The translations under genes were made by a program, and so were the position numbers. The notes beneath the pieces are model-generated. The model searched no databases and was not told the origin of the DNA. It was given only the letters and a program-made list of their open reading frames with translations. This document shows positions 39,359 through 48,328 of a DNA stretch of 64,000 bases, one piece after another; the first letter of the stretch is position 1; each line of letters begins with the position of its first letter. Origin of the DNA: Ferrovum myxofaciens (lineage in GTDB: Bacteria; Pseudomonadota; Gammaproteobacteria; Burkholderiales; Ferrovaceae); assembly GCF_000735045.1 (NCBI RefSeq), contig NZ_JPOQ01000035.1:17551-81550 (forward strand), in the 5' to 3' direction.

Positions 39359-40240
39359 TCAGGGCTTGACCAAACCGGTGGAATACAGAACTCCCAGATT
39401 CTTCTGTGCTTCGGTGTTCCCCTGTTCGGAGGCTTTATGAAACCAATCCGCAGCCTTGGCGTAGTCCTGGGGCACCCCTTGACCATTATCATAGAGCATT
39501 CCCAGGTTGTTCTGGGCGCGGGCATAACCCTGCATGGCTGCCTTGCGGTACCATTCCGCAGCCATGATGTAATCCTTGGGAACTCCACGCCCATTTTCAT
39601 AAAGCGCGCCCAAGTTATTCTGGGCCTTTGAATTTCCTTGCTCCGCAGAGCGTCGGTACCAGTCGGCAGCTTCGGCCGGGTCTTGAGGGACCCCCCGCCC
39701 TGACTCGTAAAAAACGCCCATGTTGTTCTGGGCCATGGCATTGCCTTGATTTGCGGCCTTACGGAAGAAATCAACGGCGATAGCATAATCCCGAGTTACC
39801 CCCAAACCATCGGCATACAGTAATCCCAACTGAAACTGGGCTTCAGCCACATTCTGTTCGGCGGCTTTTTTCAACCACTCTGCCGCTTTGGCATAATCAC
39901 GGGGCACCCCTTGACCGGAGATATACAGCATCCCTAATTTGTACTGGGCCCAGGCAACGTTTTGATTGGCCGCCTTGGTGTACCAATCCGCTGCCTGAAC
40001 GTGATCACCGGTCATGTACAGATAGGCTCCCAGATAGGTCTGGGCCTTGGGATCGTTGTTTCGCGCCGAATCAAGCAACTTCTGCACGGCCACAGCATCC
40101 CCGCTCTTGGCGTTGGAAACCAGGGAAACCGCTTCCAACTCCGTCAAGGGTGGCGCAGAGGCTGGACCCGTAGCGTATAAAGTTGTTGAAACCCCAAGCA
40201 TCATCAGAAAAAGCAATCTGGAACCGAGAAACTTATTCAT
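39359..40240 (-). CDS. Secreted Sel1-repeat (SLR) protein
   Basis: 293 residues. It has a signal peptide (ends about TTLYA), a short helical lead, then six 36-residue Sel1/TPR-like repeats from about residue 65 to 275 plus a truncated seventh (consensus AQNNLGxLYxxGxGVPxDYxxAAxWYxKAA). Such repeats form a curved helical scaffold for protein contacts in the periplasm. The AGAAGG ribosome-binding site stands 5 nt before ATG 40240. The repeats make the DNA internally periodic at 108 bp. It ends 18 nt before the DUF2946-like gene on the same strand, so it could be part of the copper transcript. The partner is unknown. Confidence 0.87.
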   Translation of the reverse strand: MNKFLGSRLLFLMMLGVSTTLYATGPASAPPLTELEAVSLVSNAKSGDAVAVQKLLDSARNNDPKAQTYLGAYLYMTGDHVQAADWYTKAANQNVAWAQYKLGMLYISGQGVPRDYAKAAEWLKKAAEQNVAEAQFQLGLLYADGLGVTRDYAIAVDFFRKAANQGNAMAQNNMGVFYESGRGVPQDPAEAADWYRRSAEQGNSKAQNNLGALYENGRGVPKDYIMAAEWYRKAAMQGYARAQNNLGMLYDNGQGVPQDYAKAADWFHKASEQGNTEAQKNLGVLYSTGLVKP

Positions 40241-40280
40241 GTGCACCTTCTCAATCGGGAGCGAAGAACGCCAAGTGGTG

Positions 40281-40310
40281 AGTATCACCAAATCAAATAT
40301 CGAAAAGCAA
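40281..40310 (-). promoter_or_regulatory. Candidate promoter for the Sel1-repeat gene
   Basis: Minus strand TTGCTT (40310-40305), 18 bp, GATACT (40286-40281), four matches in each box, 40 nt before the start. Confidence 0.3.
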
Positions 40311-40462
40311 CGCATGATCATCCTGCTTTGAGCCTACGCGCTTGTGGGAATATACCAAAATATCATAAGCCCGTAATCACTTTCGTCATTGAAAATGAAA
40401 TTATTTTATCGGACGTCATGACACCCTTCCCGGTAAGCCCCCCGCCTCCCTGAAAATCTTCC

Positions 40463-41647
40463 TCAGAAGAGGGGACCCCCGGTATCCAGTTCCACCGTCG
40501 GCGTCGCAGACAATCCCGGGGACAAATGTTGCAACTGATCCAAAGGCTCGTCGAACACAATTTTGACGGGTAAGCGCTGAACAACTTTGACATAATTTCC
40601 AGTGGCATTCTCCGGAGGCAACAGACTGAAGCGGGAGCCCGTGCCATCCTGAAAACTATCGATATGCCCATGCCATTCCCGATGGGGAAAAGCATCCACA
40701 CGAATTATTACCTTTTGTCCACGGTGCATACGGTGCAACTGGGTTTCCTTGAAATTTGCAATCACCCAGGGAGCCCCAGTCACCAGGGATAAAACCACCG
40801 AACCCGGTTGAACCAGTTGACCCAGCAAAAGGGTTTTATGGGTCACCTTTCCGGCAGAGGGGGCCTCCAGTCGCGTATAGGTCAAATCGAGCCGTGCCTG
40901 AGCCAGTGCGGCCTCGGCTTCGGCCACTGAGGCTTGGCCTCCGGCTTCCTGATCCCGTTTGAGCGCCACCTGACGGGGCCCCGAACCCGCTTCATCAAGG
41001 CGTGCCCTTGCCTCTCCCACCCGCGCCATGGCGATTTCCACCGCGCGCCGCGCCGATTCTTTCCGTGCTTGCGCGGCTCGATCTGCTGTCTGAGCCTGAT
41101 CGAGCCGCTGGCGCGAAATTTCCTGTTTTTCATAGAGCGCTTGGTAGCGTTGCACATCGTTGTGCGTGAGTTGAGCCTCCGCCTCGCTGCCACCACTTTC
41201 CGCCACTGCCTGTTGTTGGGCAGCCAATGCTGAAGCCAGGGCACTTCGTGCTTCCCGCACTGCCGCAGAGGTGGTGGTGGTCACTACGGAAAGGTCCTGG
41301 GAGGTGGCTCCATGCCGTGCTTTGGCCGCAGCCAACACGGCTTCAGCTTGCTGCACACGCAAAACATAATCCCGGGGATCGATGAGCGCCAAAAGTTGAC
41401 CTGCCTTGACCCACTGATTGTCTGCCACCTCAACCCGATCGATATAGCCGCTGATATGGGGGCTGATCTCCACGATATCGGCCTCGATGAAGGCATCGTC
41501 CGTGCTCTCCTGATTCCGCTGAGCGAACCACAAACCAAAGGCGCACACCACCACCACCCCTCCCCCCAGAATCAGCCAGCGCCGCCAGGATGCAGGGAAG
41601 GACTGGACAGCGGGGGTCGAAGAGACGGGTACATCGTCCTGAATCAT
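40463..41647 (-). CDS. EmrA/HlyD-type periplasmic adaptor protein
   Basis: 394 residues. One membrane anchor lies at about 24-42 (LILGGGVVVVCAFGLWF), then STDDAFIEADIVEISPHISGYI typical of EmrA-like adaptors (key parts DDAFIEA and SGYI). A long Ala/Glu/Arg-rich coiled-coil hairpin spans about 85-235, and RLEAPSAGKVTHKTLLLGQLV is the second lipoyl half. It overlaps the TolC-like gene by 4 nt (ATGA). A small stem-loop with TTTT on its 3' side overlaps its stop at 40453-40470. No EmrB-type permease is next to it. Confidence 0.87.
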   Translation of the reverse strand: MIQDDVPVSSTPAVQSFPASWRRWLILGGGVVVVCAFGLWFAQRNQESTDDAFIEADIVEISPHISGYIDRVEVADNQWVKAGQLLALIDPRDYVLRVQQAEAVLAAAKARHGATSQDLSVVTTTTSAAVREARSALASALAAQQQAVAESGGSEAEAQLTHNDVQRYQALYEKQEISRQRLDQAQTADRAAQARKESARRAVEIAMARVGEARARLDEAGSGPRQVALKRDQEAGGQASVAEAEAALAQARLDLTYTRLEAPSAGKVTHKTLLLGQLVQPGSVVLSLVTGAPWVIANFKETQLHRMHRGQKVIIRVDAFPHREWHGHIDSFQDGTGSRFSLLPPENATGNYVKVVQRLPVKIVFDEPLDQLQHLSPGLSATPTVELDTGGPLF

Positions 41648-42999
41648 GGGAGAGACTCCGGTTGAGTGGGGGTTTCGTAGGTGATTTGACCCAATGCCAG
41701 ATCATAATTTACCTGGGCCATACCCAAGCCTCCCAGAGCGCCGATTTGATCGCTCCGGGCCTGCGCCAATCCCGCCTGAGCATCCACCATTTCGAGATTA
41801 TCAGCAACGCCACTGACAAAGCGATCCTGTGCCTGCTGCATCAAACGTTGGGCCAGATCCAATCGTAATTGCGCTGCCTTTACTTGGGCTCGACTGGTGT
41901 TCAAGGAATCTTCGGCCAAACGGACGTCCTCTTCCACTTGATGACGCCCATCTTTCAAGGACAGTTCGGCTTGACGACGACGGCTTTCGGCCTGATCCTG
42001 GCGTGCGACCAGTGCCCCCCCCTGATACAGGGGCACGCTCATCTGAATGCCATAACTATAGGTACGATAGTCATACTGGGTAGGGAGTACCCCACTGGGA
42101 CCAATTGCACCGATCAATCCGATGGTGGGGTAAGAAGCCGCCACGGCGGCTTCTTTTTCCGTTACCCGTTGTTCCAGGGTTTTTTCCAGTGCTTGCAATT
42201 CTGGACGTTGCTGCAGAGCACGGTCCACGGCATCTCCCCCATCGGGACTTGAGGCAGGAACGATTCCCAAGGGGTCCGTCAATTCAATGGGGAGGTCGAG
42301 AGGCAAACCAAGTGCGCGATGCAGGCGTGTGGTGGCATCTTTGGCTGCGCCCAGCGCCTGTTGCAGTTGGTAGGCGACCTGCGCTTCCGACGCAGCGGCC
42401 CGCACTTCATCCACTCCCGTGGCCAATCCACTTTTCAACTGATCGCGGGTCAATTGCAGGAGATGCTGGGACAGCGTTTCATTGGCCTGCGCCGCTTTGA
42501 CCGACTCCAAGGTCTGTTGTACAGCCAGATAAGCCAATCCTGCAGCACCGGCAATTTGTTGCGCCCGTGCAGTGGCTTCAAGACGTGCGACCTCGACCCC
42601 GGTTTGAGCCGAGGATGCCTCGTGCACATGGACCAGATCCAGAATTTGCTGGGTAAACTGGACGCGTGCATCGAATGTATTGAAAGGGCCGATGAGCGTG
42701 GGAAACCCTGGCAGGGCCAAACCCATGGCACGCAAGTTCTGGGTTTGGCGCATCTGGTAGGAATTGAAGCCTACCGCCGGGCGCAAGGCAGCCCGCGCCT
42801 CTTCGGCACGGGCTGTGGCCTCTTGGGCCTGTTCCAGAGCCAGTTGCACCTGAACGTGGTGCGTCACGGCCATCCCCATGGCCTGGCGCAAGGTCAGATG
42901 CAAACTCGAGTCCTGAGGATCCTGAGCCCAGGCTGCAGTAGTGCTGAACAGTAATAAAGTGGCGCTTGCCCACAAGGTTCGGGGTAATCTATACCCCAT
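41644..42999 (-). CDS. TolC-family outer-membrane efflux protein
   Basis: 451 residues. A signal peptide (MGYRLPRTLW..., ends AAWA) is followed by two OEP repeats with long helices: SLHLTLRQAMGMAV near the start, RPELQALEKTLEQRV mid-protein, and VSGVADNLEMVDAQAGLAQARSD near the end. It is not a lipoprotein, unlike the duct of the mdt operon. ATG 42999 lies in the end of panB (11-nt overlap), with GAGGAG 8 nt upstream. It forms an exporter pair with the EmrA-like adaptor downstream. Confidence 0.87.
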   Translation of the reverse strand: MGYRLPRTLWASATLLLFSTTAAWAQDPQDSSLHLTLRQAMGMAVTHHVQVQLALEQAQEATARAEEARAALRPAVGFNSYQMRQTQNLRAMGLALPGFPTLIGPFNTFDARVQFTQQILDLVHVHEASSAQTGVEVARLEATARAQQIAGAAGLAYLAVQQTLESVKAAQANETLSQHLLQLTRDQLKSGLATGVDEVRAAASEAQVAYQLQQALGAAKDATTRLHRALGLPLDLPIELTDPLGIVPASSPDGGDAVDRALQQRPELQALEKTLEQRVTEKEAAVAASYPTIGLIGAIGPSGVLPTQYDYRTYSYGIQMSVPLYQGGALVARQDQAESRRRQAELSLKDGRHQVEEDVRLAEDSLNTSRAQVKAAQLRLDLAQRLMQQAQDRFVSGVADNLEMVDAQAGLAQARSDQIGALGGLGMAQVNYDLALGQITYETPTQPESLP

Positions 43000-43786
43000 A
43001 GCAATGCTCCTCGCCAGGAAATTGACCCGCTTTGACTTCCCGCACATAAAGTTCCACGGCTTCTGCAATGGAACCGGTTTCCTGAATGAAGGGGCGGACG
43101 AAACGGGGGGGAATGTAGGCACCCAGTCCCAGCATGTCGTAAATGACCAGCACTTGCCCAGAACAGTGAGGGCTGGCCCCGATACCGATGGTCGGAACTC
43201 GGACTTGGGCACAGATCTGGTCGGCCAGAGAACGTGGCACCGCCTCTATCAGAATCATGCTGGCACCGGATCGTTCCAGCGCCTGCGCATCGGTGAGAAT
43301 CTGTTGGGCCACGGCGACATTGCGGCCTTGTACCTTGAATCCCCCCAGTTGGTGCACGGATTGGGGAGTCAGTCCGATATGGGCACAAACGGGAATGCCC
43401 CGGGTCACCAGAAAGGAGATCGTCGGAGCCATGCTGGAGCCCCCCTCGATTTTGACCATCTGAGCCCCAGCGCGGATCAATTCTGCCGCATTGCGAAAGG
43501 TATCCTCAGGACTGATTTGGGCCGTGGCAAAGGGCATGTCCGCCAGCAAAAAGGCCTTGGGCGCCCCCCGCGCCACACAACGGGTATGGTAGGCAATGTC
43601 AGCGATACTCACTGGCAAGGGAGAATCATGACCTTGCACCACCATCCCCAGAGAATCACCAATCAATAGTGCATCCACACCGGCCTGTTCCAGCACCCGA
43701 GCAAAACTCGAGTCGTAACAGGTCAGCATGGCAATTTTTTCACCGCGTTCCTGCATGAGTTGCAGGTCCACGATTGAGGTGCGCAT
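42989..43786 (-). CDS. panB: 3-methyl-2-oxobutanoate hydroxymethyltransferase
   Basis: First committed step to pantothenate: adds a hydroxymethyl group from methylene-tetrahydrofolate to ketoisovalerate. 265 residues. MLTCYDSSFARVLEQAGVDALLIGDSLGMVVQGH (key parts LTCYD and IGDSLGMV), KIEGG, AHIGLTPQSVHQLGGFKVQG and GIGASPHCSGQVLVIYDMLG are the metal and substrate blocks. The AGGAGAGA site precedes the ATG by 5 nt. panC, often adjacent, is absent. panD is 13 kb away. Confidence 0.95.
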   Translation of the reverse strand: MRTSIVDLQLMQERGEKIAMLTCYDSSFARVLEQAGVDALLIGDSLGMVVQGHDSPLPVSIADIAYHTRCVARGAPKAFLLADMPFATAQISPEDTFRNAAELIRAGAQMVKIEGGSSMAPTISFLVTRGIPVCAHIGLTPQSVHQLGGFKVQGRNVAVAQQILTDAQALERSGASMILIEAVPRSLADQICAQVRVPTIGIGASPHCSGQVLVIYDMLGLGAYIPPRFVRPFIQETGSIAEAVELYVREVKAGQFPGEEHCYGV

Positions 43787-43797
43787 AGCACTCTCTC

Positions 43798-44346
43798 CTA
43801 GGGAATGAGGGTAAAACGATAATCCACCGTGACTTCATCAGCCACCGTGTCTGTCGCGCTCCAGGTTCCATCACCCACGCCAAAATCATTTCGTTTCAGG
43901 ATGAATCGCCCCTGCGCACTGCGCCCACCGTGATCATAGGACATCTTGAGGGGGATTCGCAAGGGTTTGCTTATCCCTTTCAGTTGAAACAGACCCGACA
44001 CGAGGTACTGATTCAGTCCCACGATCTGAATCTCCGAGGAATCAAAATGAGCTTGAGGAAACGATTGAATATTGAACCAATGTTTGCCTTTGATCTCGTC
44101 TTCCGATTCCTCCGATGTCAAATCGATACTGGTCAGATCGATGGTAATGTGGGCATAACTGTGGGGCAGATCCCTGGCGTCAAAATGCAGGTCGGCGGAA
44201 AATTTCCGGAAATTTCCCTGTACCGGGGCCCCCATCTGGGTCCCGGTGAAGGTGATCTGTCCTGTGCCCACCGTCTCTGCCTTAGACTGCGCAGAAAAAA
44301 ACAATGAAGTTACCATTAAAACAACAAGATATAATATATTATTCAT
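43798..44346 (-). CDS. yceI: YceI-family periplasmic lipid-binding protein
   Basis: 182 residues with a signal peptide (ends QSKA, about residue 23). The rest is a lipocalin-like beta-barrel that in known relatives holds a polyisoprenoid or ubiquinone-like lipid. Landmarks are the GKHWFNIQSFPQAHFDSS block and FILKRNDFGVG near the C-terminus. It is 15 nt after the cytochrome b561 gene, the same pairing as yceJ-yceI in E. coli. The partners may handle a quinone or isoprenoid together. It is 11 nt ahead of panB. Confidence 0.9.
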   Translation of the reverse strand: MNNILYLVVLMVTSLFFSAQSKAETVGTGQITFTGTQMGAPVQGNFRKFSADLHFDARDLPHSYAHITIDLTSIDLTSEESEDEIKGKHWFNIQSFPQAHFDSSEIQIVGLNQYLVSGLFQLKGISKPLRIPLKMSYDHGGRSAQGRFILKRNDFGVGDGTWSATDTVADEVTVDYRFTLIP

Positions 44347-44361
44347 AATAACTCTGAAAAT

Positions 44362-44898
44362 TTAAGGACGCATACGGTCCATCAAATGATCCCGGTCGAT
44401 GAATTGATGTTTAAAGGCCGCAGCCACATGCCCTAGAACCAGGACCAATAGAGTCCAGTTCAGGGTTTGATGAAACGTCTCGAACAGATGGGACAGTGCC
44501 TTATCTTTGGGAACCAGGTTGGGCAAGGGAAGAAGATTGAAATAAACCACGGATACGCCCGCTGCCGAACTGTGCAGCCAACCCGTCAAAGGAATGAGCA
44601 CCATCAGAACATAGAGAGTTCGGTGGGCAATTTCCGTGAGCTTCTGGATCCGCCTGCTCATCGTCGTCGGTAAAGCAGGAGGACGATGTGTCGAGCGCCA
44701 GGCCATTCGCATCCACACCAGCAAAAACAGGGTGATACCCAACCATTTATGCCAGGTGTATATTTTTAACTTCCAGGGAGAAAGTTCTAAACCGGACATA
44801 TATTGTCCCACCCCAAAGGCAATGGCCAATCCTGCGGCCATGATCCAGTGCAGACCGATCGCTACGGGGGTGAATTTTGCAGAGGAATAAGAATTCAT
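44362..44898 (-). CDS. Cytochrome b561-type diheme membrane protein
   Basis: 178 residues, four membrane helices. Candidate heme His residues lie in GLHWIMAAGL (helix 1), WHKWLGITLF (helix 2), AHRTLYVLM (helix 3) and GHVAAAFKHQF (helix 4). It probably passes electrons between the quinone pool and a periplasmic acceptor. A strong promoter lies just upstream (44931-44959), and the gene heads the run with yceI, panB, the TolC-like and EmrA-like genes. Confidence 0.9.
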   Translation of the reverse strand: MNSYSSAKFTPVAIGLHWIMAAGLAIAFGVGQYMSGLELSPWKLKIYTWHKWLGITLFLLVWMRMAWRSTHRPPALPTTMSRRIQKLTEIAHRTLYVLMVLIPLTGWLHSSAAGVSVVYFNLLPLPNLVPKDKALSHLFETFHQTLNWTLLVLVLGHVAAAFKHQFIDRDHLMDRMRP

Positions 44899-44930
44899 GG
44901 ATAACTCCAGATAATCAACCGGCGAACTTA

Positions 44931-44959
44931 ATTGTACGTATACGAACTAAATAATGCAA
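44931..44959 (-). promoter_or_regulatory. Predicted sigma70 promoter for cytochrome b561-yceI
   Basis: Minus strand TTGCAT (44959-44954), 17 bp, TACAAT (44936-44931). It is a good match with ideal spacing, located in the 67-nt gap between the tatD stop and the cytochrome start. CTGGAG is the likely ribosome-binding site. Confidence 0.55.
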
Positions 44960-44965
44960 TTTCTT

Positions 44966-45730
44966 TCAACTGACCCGGAACAAACGACAGTAATTTTCGG
45001 TGGTACGTTCGCCAACTTCTTCCACTGATATCCCGCGCAAGCGCGCGATTTCTCCTGCCACATGGGGCACATAAGCCGGTTGATTGGTCTTCCCGCGCAG
45101 GGGCTCTGGTGCCAGATAGGGCGAATCGGTTTCAATCAACAGGCGCTCCAGGGGGATCCGGCACACCACTTCCTTGAGAGCCTTGGCATTGCGAAAGGTA
45201 ACAATTCCAGAAAAAGAGAGGTAAAAGCCCCGCTCCAAGGCGGCATCGGCCACCGCCTGAGTTTCGGTGAAACAGTGCAGTACTCCGCCCACCTCATCCG
45301 CTCCCTCCTCGTCCAGCACCCGCAAGGTATCCATTGCCGCAGCACGGGTATGAATCACGAGGGGTTTTCGTACTTGTCGAGCCGCGCGAATATGAGTTCG
45401 GAAACGGGTTCGTTGCCATTCCAGATCCCCTTCCAAACGATAATAATCCAGGCCAGTTTCGCCAATGGCCACGACCTTGGCATGAGCCGCTTCAGCTACC
45501 AGACGTTCCACGCTGGGTTCCTCGATGTGCTGATAATCCGGATGAACCCCTACCGTGGCATGCCACCCCGGATCTGTTTCTGCCACGGCAAGCACTTCCG
45601 GAACGGTTTCCAGTTTTACTGAGATACAAAGTGCACGGGTAACTCTGGCCTGCACCATGGCAGCATGTACACTCGACAACTGAGCTCTTAATTCAGGAAA
45701 ATCCAAATGACAGTGAGAATCGGCAAACAT
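44966..45730 (-). CDS. tatD: TatD-family metal-dependent deoxyribonuclease
   Basis: 254 residues, TIM-barrel hydrolase. SHCHLDF near the N-terminus, GETGLDYYR, HTRAA, LHCFTE and ETDSPYLAPEPLRGKTNQP carry the metal ligands. It is 15 nt after holB, the last gene of the fab-tmk-holB transcription unit. A PilZ-domain gene often stands between holB and tatD in relatives, and here it is missing. Confidence 0.93.
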   Translation of the reverse strand: MFADSHCHLDFPELRAQLSSVHAAMVQARVTRALCISVKLETVPEVLAVAETDPGWHATVGVHPDYQHIEEPSVERLVAEAAHAKVVAIGETGLDYYRLEGDLEWQRTRFRTHIRAARQVRKPLVIHTRAAAMDTLRVLDEEGADEVGGVLHCFTETQAVADAALERGFYLSFSGIVTFRNAKALKEVVCRIPLERLLIETDSPYLAPEPLRGKTNQPAYVPHVAGEIARLRGISVEEVGERTTENYCRLFRVS

Positions 45731-45745
45731 GGAACAACCTCGCTT

Positions 45746-46699
45746 TCAAGAAGGTAGGTGAAGCGGTGCCAGCAAAGATTCGGTCAAAAGTCGCGCGTTC
45801 AGGGGATGATTCATCCAGCGACGAGCTTCACGAAGACGGGTTTCCCAAGCCAGCAGATCGTAAAGATCCAGACGGGAAGCCATATGGCCCAATGCCTCCT
45901 GGAAGTCCTGATGATAATGACCATGGCCCAGAATTTTTTGCCCGATCAAATCCATGACCCAGAACTGGAGCCATTCCAGCCATTGATCCAAGCCCAGATT
46001 CAAAATCCTGTCCGCTTGTTGAGTCAAAGAAAGGCCATGGTCCGTCAGGATCTGTAAAAACCCCAGACGTCCTTCATGGTCACGTTGAAACTGTTCGAGG
46101 GCTCGTAAGGGCGCCCCCCCGGAACGACGCAAGTAGCCAGAAGGTTCCTTGACCCCCTCTTGGTGGAGCCATTGCATGGCTTGCTCCCCCGTAGGAAGAG
46201 GAACCGGCCAGAGTCGGCAACGACTGCGAACCGTGACAGGAATCCGAGCCGAGTGGTGGCTGACCAGTAAAAACAAGGTCTGAGGAGGAGGTTCCTCGAG
46301 CGTTTTCAACAAGGCATTGGCTGCCGCCAGATTAAGAGCCTCAGCGGGTTCGATCAAAATGACCCGCCACCCCTGCCGGTGGCTCGTGGTCATAAGGAAT
46401 TCGGCGAGAGCTCGCACAGCATCCACGGTAATCCAGACACTTCCCTCCGAATCCCCCCCCTCTTCCAGGCGAGGCGGCACCAACAGGCGGAAATCAGGAT
46501 GGTTCCCGGCTTGAAACCAACCACAGGAGGGACAGATTCCACAGGGCTGTGGCGCTTTCCCTTCACAGAGGATCGCCTGGGCCAGATGGCGCGCCAGTAC
46601 GCCTTTGCCCAGTCCTGCGGGACCGGTCAACAGTAGACCCTGAGGCCGCTCTGCTGCCCACAGCCGGTCAAAAACCTTGTGATTCCAGGGGTGGATCAT
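45746..46699 (-). CDS. holB: DNA polymerase III delta' subunit
   Basis: Clamp-loader subunit, 317 residues. It shows [17 protein letters not shown], the zinc-binding Cys set ([18 protein letters not shown]), [22 protein letters not shown] with the clamp-loader sensor 1 region, and a divergent C-terminal collar domain. Its start overlaps the tmk stop by 4 nt. Confidence 0.92.
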   Translation of the reverse strand: MIHPWNHKVFDRLWAAERPQGLLLTGPAGLGKGVLARHLAQAILCEGKAPQPCGICPSCGWFQAGNHPDFRLLVPPRLEEGGDSEGSVWITVDAVRALAEFLMTTSHRQGWRVILIEPAEALNLAAANALLKTLEEPPPQTLFLLVSHHSARIPVTVRSRCRLWPVPLPTGEQAMQWLHQEGVKEPSGYLRRSGGAPLRALEQFQRDHEGRLGFLQILTDHGLSLTQQADRILNLGLDQWLEWLQFWVMDLIGQKILGHGHYHQDFQEALGHMASRLDLYDLLAWETRLREARRWMNHPLNARLLTESLLAPLHLPS

Positions 46700-47322
46700 G
46701 GACTACCTGCAAGAGAGGGGAAAGCCCGTCGCAGAACACCATCGACCTGCTCTGCCAGAGTTCTTGGCTCGACAGCCGCATCTATCCTGTAAACACGGGG
46801 TAGATGGCTGCGCGCTTCATACCCTGCACGCACCCGTTCAAAGAAAGCTCGTTCTTCCCGCTCGAAACGGTCTCCTTCCTGTCGCGCACGTGCCAAACGT
46901 TGAGCCGCAATGTCGGGATCCAGATCAAACCATAGGGTCAAATCCGGTTGAAAGTCTGCACAAACCCAGGTTTCCAGGGTCTTCAAAATATCTTGAGACA
47001 ACCCTCGCCCGCCGCCCTGATAGGCGAAACTGGCATCCACGAAACGGTCGCTCAATACCCACTCTCCCCGTGCCAAAGCAGGCTCGATAACCTGAGTAAC
47101 ATGATCGTGACGCCCGGCAAAGACGAGTAGAGCCTCGCTCAGGGGTGACATGGGTGTATTCAATAGCAGGGGCCTCAGGGCTTCTGCCAAGGCGGTTCCT
47201 CCCGGCTCGCGCGTTCGTCTTACCACCACGCCACGGACTTCCAACCAGTGTTGAATCGTATCCAGTTGAGTGCTCTTCCCCGCGCCATCGATTCCTTCCA
47301 AGGTAATGAACTTACCACTCAT
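46696..47322 (-). CDS. tmk: Thymidylate kinase
   Basis: dTMP to dTDP for DNA synthesis. 208 residues. P-loop [27 protein letters not shown], the DRF motif in [19 protein letters not shown], and the lid [13 protein letters not shown] are present. It overlaps mltG and holB by 4 nt at each end. Confidence 0.95.
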   Translation of the reverse strand: MSGKFITLEGIDGAGKSTQLDTIQHWLEVRGVVVRRTREPGGTALAEALRPLLLNTPMSPLSEALLVFAGRHDHVTQVIEPALARGEWVLSDRFVDASFAYQGGGRGLSQDILKTLETWVCADFQPDLTLWFDLDPDIAAQRLARARQEGDRFEREERAFFERVRAGYEARSHLPRVYRIDAAVEPRTLAEQVDGVLRRAFPSLAGSP

Positions 47323-48314
47323 GGTCTGTCCGCCCGTTTGATCTGGTATCGCTGCACTGCCAGTTGATGCGCTTCAAGGGTGGTGGAAAATTGGTGGGTC
47401 CCATCCCCCCGCGCCACAAAAAACAAGTCGGAAACCGCCAGCGGGTGTACGGCTGCACGGAGTGCCGCCGCCCCAGGCAAGGCAATGGGTGTTGGAGGAA
47501 GGCCGTTTCGGGTATAGGTATTATAGGCATTGTCCCGATGCAAGTCACGGTGATGCAGATGACCGTCGTAATCCGCCCCCAGACCATAGATCACGGTGGG
47601 ATCGGTTTGCAGGCGCATATCCAGGCGCAAACGATTCAAAAAAACAGCGGCAATACGTGCCCGCTCTTCTCGATTGGCCGTTTCTTTCTCAATCAGGGAA
47701 GCCAGGATCAAAGCTTGGTAAGGGTCCGTCAAGGCCAGGTCAGGATCGCGCGTCGCCCAAATCTGAGCCAGTCGTTCGTTCATGGCCCGATATGCCCGCT
47801 CAAGAATATTCCAATCACTTTCGCCAGGGTTATAAAAATAGGTATCTGGAAAAAACCATCCTTCAGGCCTCTGCCCCACAGCGCCCAGATGTGCCATTAC
47901 GGCAATATCGGACAGTCCGGCACTGTCTTGCCGCAAATTGGGTTGCTGTGCCAGGAGGGTGCGCAACTGAGCGAAAGTGGTCCCTTCAATGATCTGCACC
48001 TGCCAGGCATCCCCTTCTCCCCGAGCCATCTGACGCAGTATCTGCCAACCAGTCAGAGGTTGGGTCCATTCATAACTGCCGGCTTTCAGGTGACTTTGTT
48101 CGCCCAGAATTCTCCCTACCCAGGTAAAGGTCCAGGGTTCTGTGAGCACTCCCTTCTGAACCAGTTGTTGTGCCACGGCACGCAACCCCAGTCCATTGGA
48201 CAATTCAAAGGCATAAGGGGTATGGGGTAGCGGCAGGGGGCGAATGAAAAACAAAGCGAGCCAGATAATCAACCCGCTCAGTCCACTCACCAGAACCCAG
48301 AGCAGACGGCGCAT
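47319..48314 (-). CDS. mltG: Endolytic murein transglycosylase
   Basis: Inner-membrane lytic transglycosylase that cuts nascent glycan strands and sets their length. 331 residues. An N-terminal membrane helix (about 4-25) is followed by a LysM-like region and the YceG catalytic domain with the active-site Glu in [14 protein letters not shown], then [21 protein letters not shown] and the [14 protein letters not shown] block. It lies between fabF and tmk as in gammaproteobacteria, but without pabC in front. Confidence 0.94.
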   Translation of the reverse strand: MRRLLWVLVSGLSGLIIWLALFFIRPLPLPHTPYAFELSNGLGLRAVAQQLVQKGVLTEPWTFTWVGRILGEQSHLKAGSYEWTQPLTGWQILRQMARGEGDAWQVQIIEGTTFAQLRTLLAQQPNLRQDSAGLSDIAVMAHLGAVGQRPEGWFFPDTYFYNPGESDWNILERAYRAMNERLAQIWATRDPDLALTDPYQALILASLIEKETANREERARIAAVFLNRLRLDMRLQTDPTVIYGLGADYDGHLHHRDLHRDNAYNTYTRNGLPPTPIALPGAAALRAAVHPLAVSDLFFVARGDGTHQFSTTLEAHQLAVQRYQIKRADRP

Positions 48315-48328
48315 CAGAATAATAAAAT

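Noticed and set aside
39410..40050. 108-bp periodic DNA repeats
   Set aside because: Explained by the 36-residue Sel1 repeats; not a CRISPR array or tandem satellite.
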